64,000 bases of DNA from Acheta domesticus (taxonomy: Eukaryota > Arthropoda > Insecta > Orthoptera > Gryllidae): contig JAHLJT010000631.1 of the NCBI GenBank assembly GCA_031308135.1, positions 261,658,925-261,722,924 of the forward strand. Direction: 5' to 3'. Position numbers and translations under genes: made by a program. Shown here in pieces: positions 47,001-59,907 of the stretch (the stretch's first letter is position 1; every line of letters starts with the position of its first letter). Under the pieces are notes generated by a model, which was given only the letters and a program-made list of their open reading frames with translations, was not told the DNA's origin and made no database searches.

Positions 47001-47510
47001 GCCCCGACCCATCTAAGCCGAACCCGAATTGTTCGAATACAATGTGAGCAAACAACTCAGAGCTTGTCGACTGGCATTTAAATTAAACAAACCACCATCA
47101 TTTTTTCCTAGGGAACTGTATAAAAATCGGAATTTTCATACGATATATGTGAATGAATGAATGAGCCTGGTGTGTCCCCAAAAGGGCAAAGGCCTTCTGC
47201 AAGAGGGGAAACTCTTGTAAAACTCACTTGCTGAGCTATTCCACGTAAGTTTGAATTAGCATTGAACATCTACACTTCCTAACAGGTGTCTTTCATAATC
47301 CTTCCAAATTATTCTACTCCTCGCTGCACTTGCACTCGACCATTGTGGCCCCATACAGGTAAATTGCAAGAATGATCATTAGAATTAGAACTAGGATATC
47401 ATCCTCTAATTCTAATGGTAATTAAATGTTTGTAATTATTCTAATTCTATTTGTTGTCATGTTTGCCACCGAGCATTATCTCAAAGTGATAAATCTATTT
47501 AGTCCGTTTC
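47001..47510. other. Unassigned DNA
   Basis: Nothing recognised apart from a short GAATGAATGAATGA run near 47152. Confidence 0.45.
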
Positions 47511-47790
47511 GAATGAAAAATGTTGGGTAAGTGCTGCCTCACGTGCCCGCGCGCGCCCACTTCCCTCGATGCGGCGCCTTTGGCTGCCCCTGCGGCGGTG
47601 CGTGCGCCGCGCCGTGCCGCCGGGAAGGAAGCCGAGCCGCCACGCTTCATTAAGGCGAAAGGCTGGCGCAACCGCGCGCTCGCGCTCGCGGGCGACGGCC
47701 GCCGCTTCCGGGGAGGATTCCGCCCAATCAGACGACGACGACGTGGCCGGAGTCGCAAGCAGGCGCGCCCGCACAAGCCATTTTAGACGA
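47511..47790. other. GC/CpG-rich patch
   Basis: An isolated CpG-dense patch with overlapping Arg/Ala/Pro-rich open frames on both strands and no domain match. It could be a CpG island or first exon, but no splice or promoter evidence supports either. Confidence 0.35.
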
Positions 47791-50220
47791 AGCAATTGAT
47801 GCTTCTCTGCCTCTGTCACGGCACAGGGAACAATTTTAACACTATAATCTGTTTATTATGAATTCATCGTGTACATTAAAGCTCTAGAGAACGATTTTGA
47901 TGCCCCTCCCAATCGGCTCCCAGTGAACAGTTTTAAAGAAGTGTGATACCGAAAAAAAGAGAAAAAATTAGGAATAGAGGTCGTTATATATTGCAACGGA
48001 CACCAGTCTGGTAGAGCATGATCGCGGTTCCTCGCGTGGTGGGGGGAAGTGAGGTGCAGGGGCAACAAACTACATAGAGAATAATTAGCCGTAATTGGGC
48101 AATAAAACAAAAAAATAGACATTTATTCCCGACCTACGATCGGGGAAGTTACATTAAAAATCCCATGAGGTGGGATTACACCCTACCTAGTGAGCTCGGT
48201 AAATAAGATATAAAATAATATTATTAATAAAAAATTAACCAAAGACAGCTACGTTACAATAAAAAATGCCATTGCGCGGCACCGCTTTACTCAAACAAAA
48301 AAGAAAAAAAAGAAAAAAAACACTCGAGGATTGTTGATATTGTTCCCCGCCTCGTTTAGAGGCGGGACGCCCCAAAACGCGGGCGAACGGTAGGAGTCTT
48401 AACTATTTGTGTAGGCGCGTGCCGGGGGGGGGAACGACGCGGTCGATGGCCTCGACGTCTTCGGCGATTGCAGGCCCGCGGCGAGCCGCAGTGTTGTAAA
48501 GGCAGGCGCCTCCAGGAACCGCTGGGTAAACAGCAAGGATGCGAAGGTCCCCTCTCCACTTTCACCAAGGCGCTGTTACATGTCAGGAGTCGCCCCTCAT
48601 CACTACTCGGACGCGCGACGCGGGAGTACTTAATTGCGAGCGCGGATCGGAAGCCGGATCACGGTATTCGTGACTCGTACGCTCGCATTTGGCAACGAGT
48701 TACTAGTTCATCGAACACACGAACACAAACTAGTTCACGGCTTCCACGACCAGGCATGAAGTTTCCTCTCTCGCGACTAGCTCTCAAGTGTTCACTCTCC
48801 CCACTCTCAAGTGTCTTTTTTTTAAAAGTTTTTGGGAATCCGTTCCTATTCGGATCTCCCCCCTCCTAAGCTCATCTTGGGCTCGCTGACCTACTTTCGG
48901 AAAATTATCATTGGCCGGAGCTTACTGCGTCGTAGAAATAATCTAACGAATCGTGGTTCGTGATTTCGTGGGGATTTTCCTCAGATTTCTCTCTCCTCCT
49001 CCATCTCTGTCTGATGAAACGCAGCTGCACCCATCGGCGGGTTACATCTCCTGGGAGAAATTATCGTATGGCAAGGGTTAGAACTTATTCGAATTAGTGC
49101 GACAGGCGTGGCGACGAGGAACGCGCCAGCGGGGAAGCTCGCTTAGGGGAGGGTGGGGCGGAATACAGAGGGGGTATTCACTGCGAGGGGGCCCGGCGCG
49201 GTCGAACCGGCGAAAGGTTGTAAATTTCTCCCAAAGTAGGCGAGGGGGGCGTCAGAAGAATGTGACCACGGTGGCGGAGAGGCGGGTGGGGCGAGGCGCG
49301 GTTTTGGGCGCACGTGCGCGTGCCAGCGAGTACAAAAAACAAGCATTTGTTACGAATTTCTTAGGGCGTCGTTACATGCTGCCACAATATTGTATAGACC
49401 GCAGCTACCCTTTATCAATAAAAAGCTATGAAATTTGTGTTGTTTGAAATGCGCGGCTAGAATGGAAATGGTAAGATGGCGTCATGCGCAACTTGACAAG
49501 TTCGCGGAAAGTAAACGAGCAGTTGTCTTGTTTAGAGGACATCGTAGTTTGTGGTGTTAAAAGGATTGTTCGTGACTATAAATTATAAGTATTCAATTTC
49601 TAATATATCATTCTCGTGATATCTTCGGAAAACATCAAAGAGGTGAAAGAGTTCTGATTATTATTTGGAAATTGTATTTTAACAATTTTGTTTCATAGAT
49701 TGAGGTAAGGTTGATAGCAGGATTTGCTGTTATAGGCCAAAACAATATCCATGTTGGTATATACCAAAAGACCCCACGATATATTTATCATGAACATTAC
49801 GTGGGGAAACACGTATTTGGACATTCAGGACCAACGAGTAGAGTAGACGTTGTCAAGGCGACGCGTCAACAAACGTAGGGATTCTTTGCTCTAAATCAAT
49901 TATATTAAACATGTCTCTCCAAGGCCTAATCGTAATGAGACGGAATAAACGTGAAGGAGGCTTTGGGAATTCGTGCTTGGGAGAGACGGAGGAAGCTTGC
50001 AATTACAAGAATTCTTTTCAAAATTGCAGAACTACGAGTCGAGCCAGATTGACCGGGGAATATTCATTTTGAAAAAAAAAAACAACATTCGAATAGTTTA
50101 GGTGTTGTTGTTTACTGCTAGTTTTGTTTACTGACGGATGGACATTTTGAATAAATCATCTTTAACCAAGATTAAGAAACAACAAAATGTAAATTTTGTC
50201 TACCCTACATAATAGAGACA
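47791..50220. other. Unassigned DNA with GC-rich patches
   Basis: 48340-48720 and 49090-49340 are GC-rich. TGTTACATG near 48575 and CGTTACATG near 49370 prompted an LTR search by eye, without supporting site duplications. No gene recognised. Confidence 0.35.
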
Positions 50221-50715
50221 GTGATTTACTACATAAGTAAAATCCTTTTCCCAGCGTCAGGGAGCTACAAAATGAGTTTTGCTGACAAAAAATTATTTCT
50301 TTTCGTCGCTGCGTTACATAACGCTATCTATACTGTATATAGTACATACGTAACGAGGAAATTAAATCAGCGATTTTGTGACGAAAATTCATTTTATGTG
50401 TCAATGATGCCCCAAAAAACATCCAATATAACTTCACCTAAGACGAAGTGTAGTCAGAATCAGCTTATTTGTCAAAGTCAGTTTGTGGAGCCTTGATACG
50501 AAAAAATCGGCTTAATGCCGAAATATCGACTGACGGCAAAACGTCTATCTGTCCATCCGTCATCAACACTAGTGCCTAAACCGTCCAGACGATTTTTTAC
50601 TAAATTTATATTCGTCGGTTTTAAAAATATGCTAGAAATGATAGTTCTGAGAGTCGTGTCAGTTATGAGAGTCACAAAAGTTTATTATATCACAGTGATA
50701 GGTGGACAACATGAG
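50221..50715 (+). mobile_element. INE/Helentron-like repeat copy
   Basis: Contains CTTGATACGAAAAAATCGG, GACGGCAAAACGTCTATCTG, a short core (TCCATCCGTCATC) and AACACTAGTGCCTAAACCGT. The 3' end is truncated after ACGATTTTTTACTAAATT. Confidence 0.6.
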
Positions 50716-52080
50716 TAGTGTTCTCTGCGACTTTTTTCGACTCTTGAAACAACTTAGAAGATAAGAATTAAAGACTTCCCTCTAATTTAAAACGTGGACA
50801 CAGGATTTTATGCATTCTAGCATTGAGGATTAGATAAAAGATTATTTATTTTTTATTTTTCATTATTTTATGTTTAAAGAACGAACTGAGAATATGTTAG
50901 ATATCGGTTTTTGCATTGCAATAATATAAAATGTATCGCATATTTTTGGAATTTTTTTGATCTCAGTCTCTTCAGGAGATAAATTATTGTTAGGTATTGT
51001 GGAGGCGAGTATCTGAAAACTACCAAAAGTTTGCAATTTTGAGTGACTACTATTGAAATGGCTTGGAAATAAATTAATAAAAAATAGTACAAATTAGTAA
51101 TTGGCCATTTTTAGGCAAAGGGAATATTCAGACAAAGGTATGTTAATTTGCACATGGAGTTTCACGTAGCGAATTTCATACTGCAGCCCAAGTATTAATT
51201 TTGAGAAAGCTGCAAAAATGTTATTAACTCTAGCCACTTAATGCTTTTATCCTTTGAAGTTAATAAAAATATCAGAAAGATGTTTCATTCTGTGAAGATG
51301 GTTGGTAGACAGAGTATACCAACCATCGCAGGGCTCGTTGTCACTGTTGTCAATCAACGTCAATTGAAAAGTGTCAACCAGCCCCGAATAGGACTTTTGA
51401 TTGTAGGGGTGACAAGGGAAATCAAACTAAAAAAAACTCATAAGAAAACCAACTGATAGGTTGAAGGTTTCCGCTGAAAAAGAGACCGAAGCAAAATCTT
51501 TCCTTCCAAACATTACAGAATACAATGAATGACGTACGAAAATTTTACTCTTTAAGCACTAAAACACGTTTACGTTTGCAGCATTGTTGCTTTTTTCATA
51601 CTGTGACTTTTGTGAGGAGTTTGTTAGTGCTTGTGACACAAAAGCGGGGATTATCGAAGCAACGTGGTCGGGATAGGAATGTGAGTGCCAATGAGGCCCT
51701 TGTGCTAACCTGTGCAGGTCTCCCCTACGTATTGAACTTATTGTCAAAGAATAGAAAAAACTTTAACAATTTCTCAAAACTCTTGCAATGCTGCGATAAC
51801 ACAAAATGAAAATCACACTAGGTAGGTGAGGCTGCATGACTGATACAATAAGAAAATGTAATTAGTATAAACATTGCCGAATGTATGGAAGCCTACGAGG
51901 CACACATGTCTAGATTTTTCAAACCAGACTACGCTCATATTACAACTGCTCCTCCTTTTTACACATCTGTCTAGTAGGGGGTCCCAATGCGCACACAAAA
52001 ATGCCCTTCGCTGACGGCAAACGTTCACAGGCTTTGTTGAGCGTTCCCCTGCTCAGCGATAGGCTGCCTGTCACACTCTT
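50716..52080. other. Unassigned AT-rich DNA
   Basis: No supported feature. Confidence 0.5.
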
Positions 52081-52345
52081 CGTCACCTTCTCTCTCCGCC
52101 GGCCCCACCTCCCTCCGCACTGCGCCCCGAGGTCTCACCGGGCGAGTGGAAGGGGGGGCCAGCCGGGCGGGCGGGCGGGCGGTGGGGAGAGAGGGGCGGC
52201 GACGGTGGTGGTGGCGGCGGCGGCAGTGGCGCCGGCACTGGCGGCGTCGACGTCGGCGGCAGCGGCGCCGGTGGTGGCGGCGTGGCTGAAGCCGCGTGAC
52301 GGAGGAGGGTGCTCCATGCGTAGAGGCGCAGGGGAACAATAATCA
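52081..52345 (+). repeat. GGC-rich simple-repeat patch
   Basis: Interrupted GGCGGC/GGTGGC runs at 52195-52290, giving polyalanine or polyglycine-like frames. Open frames on both strands; no gene supported. Confidence 0.6.
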
Positions 52346-55300
52346 ATTAATTAATTCTTTAATTAAGTAATTTTTTTTAAGTGGGACGCACGAATTTTGT
52401 GTTCGCGCCCCTATAACACACTGGTGCAGCATGGAACTCCCATAATTTGGCGGGAAGACCACAAAGAGTGCCCAGCTAGGCGAAAGTCACTGCAACTTTA
52501 TCCGCGACGAGAAAAATGTGCTAACACTTATTTAATGATTCAACTCGCGGAAGTCTTTCACGGTTCCTCGAGGATATTCTAACATCACCATTGTGCGTGG
52601 ATAGCAATAAGGATTGTTGCGGAAAACTCAATGTGAAACTGCACGAGCGCCAGAGCATTTAGAGCGTTGCGGAAATCAGCAGACACGTGATGCTCCGTCT
52701 GAGGATGCCACTGGCGTGGGCGTGGGCGTGGGCGTGGGCGGGGGCGGGCCGCGTGCGAGCGCGCCGCATAGCGTCTCGTTTAGCGCAGCACAAGAATTTC
52801 ATTAGCGCTCCCCTGGCGCTCTGCACCCTCCGCCCGCAAACCGCACTCGCAACGGTTCGCGAGAAGAGATTTCTGGGACCGGCAGGTCATAGCAGGCGTC
52901 GAGGCGATTAATGAACAGGATTGTTTCTATACTAGATAGTATTTTAACTAGTGGCTCGTAACAGAAAAAATAAGCGACGTGGGCGAGGAGGAAAGAAAAT
53001 TCAGAATTCTTTCTTTCTCCATCGTTCACGTCGTCAACACTTTTGCAATAAGTATGATAATTTAGTCGTAACATCAGGTTTGAAAAATTGAGGATTATTA
53101 TAATCAAATATTTGCATTTCTTAATCAAAATAGAAAATGTTATCGTTTTCGTATTTTTCAGTCTTGAGCGTATCTAACAAAATTCCATGGCTTGAGTCTC
53201 CTTAGCTTTCTGATCATTTACTCTTTTATTCGAAATTAAATATACCTGGGTGTCACAGAATAAATGTTAGGGCGTGTAGAGGGTTCAAAATTAATAAGAT
53301 TTCGCCAACGAGCAGATAGTGGAAAATTGATACATGTGACTTTTGTCCTTGATTAGTAGGCAACCCCAATGTATAAATGTTCGGCAGGTACGTGAGGACG
53401 TGACCTGCCGACGCACTACCGGTCCCTAGGAATTTCGAAGCAGACAACGAGAAAACGCTTTACAAAATATATTACTGAAAAAACGAGACACGCCGTGTTG
53501 GCAAATTGATCATTTTCGACTTCTATGTATGACCTAGAAATATCTTAACATCTAATCTGAGACAGCCTGTGGATTAAAGTTGACGTTGACAGATAGGGGC
53601 GTAATACGCACAACAGATGGCCGTGGCCAAACCGAACAAACGCCTTGTTCTAGAATTCGTAAATATTACTCACACAGACAGAGAAATAAATGTTTTTTAA
53701 GGGTGGCGTGTACCATGTATACCGCCCATGTTAAATTTGCTGCAATTGATCTACCTGTTCTAGAAAATTGTTAACTAGAAAATTTTGACATTTCACACAT
53801 TTAGACATAAAAATTTTGCTTTTATTTTAACATTTTTTGAGTTGATTAAAATATTTAATATTCTTTCTTCAATTATAACTTTTGCCCTAAATTTTTCAGC
53901 ATTTTTAGACAAACATTATATTTTATATATTTTTATTATTAAAGAATGTTTCTTACAAAAATGTCAATTTATTGCCAATACTATAAATAATGTATCCTGT
54001 AAGATTCAATAAATTGTAAACATCAGTTTCTGAGAAAAGGTACATTAATTACAAAATAAGTGCATTTTCGGGAAACTCCATTTGAAAAGTCTGTACTTGC
54101 CGCTGCTCTACTAGAACATTGCTGCACCGTATTCTGGATCATTTTCTTCAGCGGAAAAGACTAATGCTACCAACGTATGAACAAGAGCATGTTTCAGTAA
54201 CACATGATCAACCCAACATGAATTCCAGAGTACGAAAAAAAATAGCCATACTTTTATGCAGTGTCAAAAAAGGGGTATGGCGCATATTCATAACACATTT
54301 AAATACGCATTAAAGGGACTAGGCGTCTTAGAAGAAAATGTTGATATATTTGGAAAGAGCAAGTTTTCAAATATTTATTTAGCAAAAAACAAACAAATGA
54401 AAATCGATAACTTGACCGATTTGATGGAACCCTCTCCCCTTAAACATACATTTTAATTCGCATCAATATCTAGAGATTACATACTCGTACAAAGACATCA
54501 AATAAAATTTTATTTTATTTATTTATTTAGTCAAAGGACAGTAAAAACTGTATGTGACATATGAAGGAGATTCAATCTATGTACATTTTCTTGAGCTCCA
54601 AAATCTCTTTCTAACATTTTAACTATAAATAATTGAACGATGAATAAAAGTTTTAAAAAAACGAGGTTAGCACACATTTGAAAGGTGGACATTTTTGCTC
54701 CTAAATTATAGCAAACATTTGCATCGGTAAACGAACTGCACATTTGAATATTTTGCATTGCTAACAAAATAGTAATACACCCCCAGCTTCCACAACTAAA
54801 AAAGCCTTCCTTCCACAACTAAAAAAATAGAACTCAACAAAATGTTTACATCAGTTACAAAAAAGCGCTTAAACAAAATACAGAAAAAATAAACTCAGGA
54901 ATATACAAACATATCACATTGTTAAAAATAAAATTTCAATATTGTATAGTGTTGAAATATAATTTGTAGGGTTTCATTCAAGATATTGTTTAATTTACAG
55001 AATTGTAGTACTTTTCTTTGATAGTCCTCAGATGTTAGGATATGTTCTTGCTCTTGCTCATCTATTTTGTACTTGCGACTGATGTGTTGAAATAGAGAAC
55101 GTTGGCGTAATAAATGATTGTTTCTGTGCAACTCTATTGTTTCCGGCAAAGTTTAATTAAGGTAAATTAAAAAATTGAGGGCAGTGTGGTAATTTATCGA
55201 AATGTATGACGTTTGGTATTCTATTGGTGTAATTGTTCTCCAAGGAACCTGCAGACTTCATGAAAACAATGAAAATATCCTTTGGTTAGCAATTCCCGTG

Positions 55301-55439
55301 CATCTTGTTCTTTACTCTGATAGAAAATGTGAGGCGTGGGAGGCCTGGCTGGGTCTGGGGGCGGGACGATACACAACAGGTGTTTACAGGGACTGAGGTC
55401 ATTATTGCGTGCGCCCACAAATTTCATTAGGCTCACCTA
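52346..55439. other. Unassigned DNA
   Basis: Holds a short GGGCGT minisatellite at 52712-52742 and otherwise AT-rich sequence. 53785-54460 has several open frames without recognisable motifs. A (TTTA)n tract lies near 54510-54530. Confidence 0.45.
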
Positions 55440-55650
55440 ATAAACATGACCGCCCGGCAGGCGCAAACACGCGACGGGCAGAAGGCGTCGGCGGAGCGGG
55501 TGGGGGGGGCGTGGCGGGATGTGGGGAAGGGGGAGGCTGCGGGGGGGAGGCGCTACGCGGGGATCACGGGGGTTCGGGAGCGGGGAGCTACGGGAGTCGG
55601 GGGAGAGATGTCACGTTCTGTCAGGGAGAGTACCGCAGGTTCCGGTAAGC
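55440..55650. other. GC-rich patch
   Basis: G-rich plus strand with Gly/Arg-rich frames in three phases. No domain or promoter seen. Confidence 0.4.
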
Positions 55651-56494
55651 AGAAGGAGAGTTTTAATATCATTCCAGGACACAGGATCGGGTCGTCTTGT
55701 TGACGGGAACCATAATGACGTAAGAGTGTTGCCAGTCATCACACTTAAGGGGCTGTGAGTGTTGCAATACGTGTGTTGTCCTCTCCCGGGAGGCTTAATA
55801 ATGCTCTTAGAGGTTGTATATGAGTACGTCGTGTTTATGCGTAAAGGAACGGAGTTTATTCATTAGTTAATGCATTTACACTTTGAAATGTTGACATGAA
55901 GAGTGTTTTGTGATTCAGATATAAACGCCTCATGCAGATAATTTAATATTACAGTATATATTCATATATTTTATATTATAATTTAATTTTACAAGTTGAT
56001 ATATAGCTCGATAAACGGGGAATTGCTAACACAGCATGCATGGGTGCCAATCCCAAATCATCTATACTACAGTCGTTTGTATACATAAACGTTGTTTTAT
56101 AAAACAGAAGAATCCAAAAAGTACTCTAAAATATCAAGTGTTCGGCTACATAATGTAATATTGTTTAAAACTTTTGAAAATTTCTCGTTTCTTTAAAATT
56201 TGAAATGTAATAATTTCTGAAATAAAAAAAAAATTTTTGATTCAATAATAATTGGAATAATTGTACATATTTCTCAAAATGAATACACTTGGAAAATGAA
56301 TAATTTTCAGCAATAAAATTGAATTCGCGTATACAAGAAACTTCTGTAGTTAGCAGCTTCGATAAAACCAACGATTCGTTGAAAAGGAATATTCTTAATA
56401 TGATTTCCCTTTTTGCAGAACCAAAATGTTTACATACTTTTGATGTTGAAGATGAATTTCAATGCATACCGATTGATTTGCATTGCCAGAAGAT
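55651..56494. other. Unassigned AT-rich DNA
   Basis: Nothing recognised. Confidence 0.5.
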
Positions 56495-57015
56495 GTTAGC
56501 TACTCATAGCCGTACAGAGACAGTTATGCCCAGTGCCATGACCCAATGAAACAAACGACATCTTAGTTCTGACGAGTCAGTTAGCCAAAATTCAGTCTGG
56601 AGAAGAATTTTAGAAGCCAGCCGATTTGGTCGTTTATTTTCTCCGATCAATACCCGGCGAATGGCGGAGAAGAACCATTTTTCATTCTTGATCCTTCCTC
56701 TCCCCGTACACACTCACACACATACACATAACTACATGCACTACACTACCACAAACAGGGAACGGGAGAGGTTGCCTAGGGCACTGACAGGCACTCTGCA
56801 GTGCCTTGACCGGGAGGTCCTGGGTTCGAGACCCGTCGGTGGCAGGATTTTCGTCGCTAGCTAGAGAGCTAGGTCGAGTTCAGTCGCTGTCTGGAAGAGA
56901 ATTTTAAGGGCAGGCTGCTCTGATCGATAGTTTTCCGTAGTTTCTCCGATCAACACCAGGCGAATACCGGAGCTGTACCCTGGCAAACGGGCCATGGACC
57001 GCGCGCTATCTTACA
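56495..57015 (+). mobile_element. Two SINE-B copies in tandem
   Basis: The first copy (about 56540-56750) lacks its head and carries GAGAAGAATTTTAGAAGCCAG and TCTCCGATCAATACCCGGCG, then a CA-rich stretch (56706-56725). The second (about 56755-57015) has a good B box GGGTTCGAGACCC (56822-56834) and the same body, and is 3'-truncated. Confidence 0.75.
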
Positions 57016-57054
57016 ATTACAATTGTGAAGATATATCTTAATAAAATATATTAC

Positions 57055-57795
57055 TTAAAGACAGAGTTTGAAATAAGGTCATTTACAATTTGTCGATTCC
57101 ACGCGTGATTTTGCGTGAAAGTGCGCGCTGTTCCATCTCCGCTGGTTACATTCTCGCCACGGAGTAGAGATGCTGCGCAAAAAATCGGCAAATTTTCGGC
57201 AGAAAAACTCTCATTACGGGGCCTTGGTAAAGAAAAAGTTAATAAATCCACTTGCTAAATTTAGAAAAAACACGTGATGTAGCCAGAATCCATGTTTTGT
57301 GGGTCATTGATACCGAAAAATCAATTGATTGGAAAACGTCTTTCGGTCCGACTGTCCGTGAACAACGCTAGCGGCTAAACCGTTCAGGCGAGTTTCTCCA
57401 AAATTAATATTCCCCAATAGATCTGTCTAATGTCGCGGCTCCCTGAATTTGTAATAAATATTTTAATTTTGGTGGATACTTTGCATGAAACTCCTGGGAC
57501 ATTTCGCAAATTTTTAAAAAAATGGCTCCATCGTTTTTTATTAAATTGTGATGTTGGATTGTGTGAAGGACGGTTAAAAAATTGGTTTTTTGAAAATTGC
57601 AAATGTTCTAAGTGTTTCTGGCGTCTTCTTTGCAAAGCTATAGATTTTTTACCTTAATGAAATCTGTTCCTTAAAGGTTGATTTTGAAATAAGGTCATGC
57701 ATATTTTTTCGAAAATTTGAGTACTTTTCGCGTAATTTTGCGTGAAAATACAGGCGAGAAAGTAAGTGCTGTTTTAGCATCACTGGTTTAAATCT
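57055..57795 (+). mobile_element. INE/Helentron-like copies, 3' end of one then a nearly complete second
   Basis: 57055-57150 matches the family's 3' end (GTTTGAAATAAGGTCAT, CGTGATTTTGCGTGAAAGTG). 57170-57795 is a near-complete copy: TTTTCGGCAGAAAAACTCTC, GATACCGAAAAATCAATTGA, core GTCCGACTGTCCGTG, AACGCTAGCGGCTAAACCGT, AATATTCCCCAATAGATCTG, ACTTTGCATGAAACTCCTGG and the same 3' end. The GTCC core is minimal here. Confidence 0.72.
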
Positions 57796-58800
57796 AGTAG
57801 GAATGCGCTGCGTACAAAAACTTTTTCACCTCTGAGTGACACTACTGAAGAATTACGCAGATGTTAAAAACGATCATCACATCATTTAAAAATAAACAAT
57901 TGAATGAATTTGTACAGAAAAGATCAAAACTAATGAACAAATGTGATTGAAAATGACTTGAAAATTTGGGAGATATATTAAATGTTTGAGCAGCAATGAT
58001 GTACGATGACATACAGTCACTACCTGTGAACTCTTAAATTGATCATTTTTCTGAAAATGTAATGAAAATTAGTGCAGCAACTGCGAAGCATTTCTAATTA
58101 GTCCTGTGCATGTAAGTAATAAGAAAATTAAAAGTTGAAAAGAAACAGAATCAATAAAGTTAAAAAGTGAACAAACTGTTACTTAAAAAAACTCAAGGTG
58201 CTCTAAAGTATCTTTTAATCTAAAAATTCTTAATAAATACTTCTCAATAGCCACAAAATATCGTGAAATATACCAAAATAAACGAGAGAAAAAATATAAA
58301 AATCATCAAAATCCTAGCCGTAATCATTATAATATCAATTAATTAATATCAATTTTATTTAAAATTTCAGCTAAGAAAAATGCGAATAATAGTTTCAATG
58401 TGATTTTACTTTAAGGCAAATGTTCCCATAGTAGTGTATTCCTAGAATGTTTTGAATGGTCGTTCCTATAGCACTGCAAAGAATAAATATAAATGTACGC
58501 CCATCTTAGTAAAGACAAAATCGTCCTTTCTTTATGATTAATAGAGTAAAAGGAAGTTTTCGAGAATTCAGGAATAATTGAATAAAACACTTAAATTTGA
58601 CGTAGACTTGAGGTTTAAAAATTGTGCCTTTCTATGGATACCACTAATCTGAAATGGAAGCATTGAAAAAGATGATAAAAAAAGAAGGAAACACGCTACC
58701 CCTGTGCGTCTCCCGCTGCGGTTTCCCTCGTTTCCATTGCAACGTCTCGTCTGCACCCTCCGCGGCCACCTGTTACGCCGCGCCGAGCGTCACCTTTGAT
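57796..58800. other. Unassigned AT-rich DNA
   Basis: Very AT-rich to about 58680, then GC rises into the array. No gene recognised. Confidence 0.5.
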
Positions 58801-58802
58801 CG

Positions 58803-59140
58803 GCGGGAGCGCGGGCGGGAGCGCGGGCGGGAGCGCGGGCGGGAGCGCGGGCGGGAGCGCGGGCGGGAGCGCGGGCGGGAGCGCGGGCGGGAGCGCGGGC
58901 GGGGGCGCGGGCGGGAGCGCGGGCGGGAGCGCGGGCGGGAGCGCGGGCGGGAGCGCGGGCGGGAGCGCGGGCGGGAGCGCGGGCGGGAGCGCGGGCGGGA
59001 GCGCGGGCGGGAGCGCGGGCGGGAGCGCGGGCGGGAGCGCGGGCGGGAGCGCGGGCGGGAGCGCGGGCGGGAGCGCGGGCGGGAGCGCGGGCGGGAGCGC
59101 GGGCGGGAGCGCGGGCGGGAGCACGGGCGGGAGAATGAGA
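58803..59140 (+). repeat. 12-bp GC minisatellite (GGGAGCGCGGGC), about 28 units
   Basis: Nearly perfect units with very few variants (GGGGGC once near 58902, GCAC near 59120). Open frames in five or six phases (for example RERG or PPAL repeats) are artefacts of the 12-bp period. Units contain GCGCG, capable of Z-DNA. Confidence 0.96.
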
Positions 59141-59244
59141 GCACGGGCGTGATGGCGATGAGCGGGCGGGCAGCAGGGCGAGCGCGCGGGCGGATGAGCG
59201 AGCGAGCAAGTGCTTGGACGAGTGCGGGCGGGCCGACGGACTGA

Positions 59245-59575
59245 CGGATTGATTGATTGTGATTCCGGGCGCATCAACAACTGAGGTCATTGATCCCGTA
59301 AGTCGTAAGTGTAGTTCATGCATTTCATTCTTCCCTGAATGGCGAGATCCGGCGCCGACCTACTATCAGAGGTTTCCACAAGCAGGGTATCTATCGGGGG
59401 TTTCCCCAACCAGGTATCTCCGACCAGTGCAGCAGAAGGAAGGAAGGAAAGATGGCGCACGTGTTAGGGTACTGTTAGGATACTGCTCTGGCTTTCGCCT
59501 GGTGTTGATGCAAGAAAGCACGGAAAACTACCCGTGAGAGCAGTAACCGCCGGAGTTCTCCTCCACGCAGCAAGT
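59245..59575 (-). mobile_element. SINE-B copy (3' half)
   Basis: The plus strand begins GATTGATTGATTGTGATTCC (tail complement), then GCATCAACAACTGAGGTCAT and the 3' module, and reaches GAGTTCTCCTCCAcgcAGC. The tRNA-like head is missing. A GC-rich patch follows at once (59576-59800). Confidence 0.78.
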
Positions 59576-59828
59576 GGATTCCGGCGCGCGGGCGGTGGCG
59601 GTGGCGGTGGGGGCGTCACGTCGCGTCGCGGGAGGCCGCGTAATCCCAGGCGCAATCTCATTCGCGCGCGCCTCTTGCTCGCAGCCCCGCCGCGGCCGCG
59701 CGCCTCGCCTCCCCGCGCGGGGCGGCGCCATCCGTCAAACGAAGCCGCGACGCCTCAGCCACTCACCCTTCTGTGCCCGCCTGCCGCCCCTCCGCACCGC
59801 GCTAGCCCTCTCATTCTGCAACAACGAC

Positions 59829-59905
59829 AAATAATAATAATAATAATGATAATAATAATAACAATAATGATAATAATAATAATAATGATAATGATAATAA
59901 TAATG
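59829..59905 (+). repeat. TAA/AAT microsatellite
   Basis: Interrupted (AAT)n with GAT and AAC variants, lying directly upstream of the 5' end of the R4/Dong-like LINE copy 1. Confidence 0.93.
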
Positions 59906-59907
59906 AT

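Noticed and set aside
48575..49375. Possible LTR (TGTTACATG... to ...GTTACA)
   Set aside because: No matching target-site duplication, no primer-binding site or polypurine tract, no gag/pol nearby.
52001..52346. Alanine-rich or proline-rich gene in the GGC patch
   Set aside because: Overlapping open frames on both strands with simple-repeat composition; no conserved domain.
10725..57795. Strong same-strand bias of the INE-like family
   Set aside because: Most copies read on the plus strand, but a minus copy exists near 22020-22115 and I may have missed other decayed minus copies.
58654..59323. Open frames of 118-196 codons on both strands
   Set aside because: Produced by the 12-bp GC array; all phases behave the same way.
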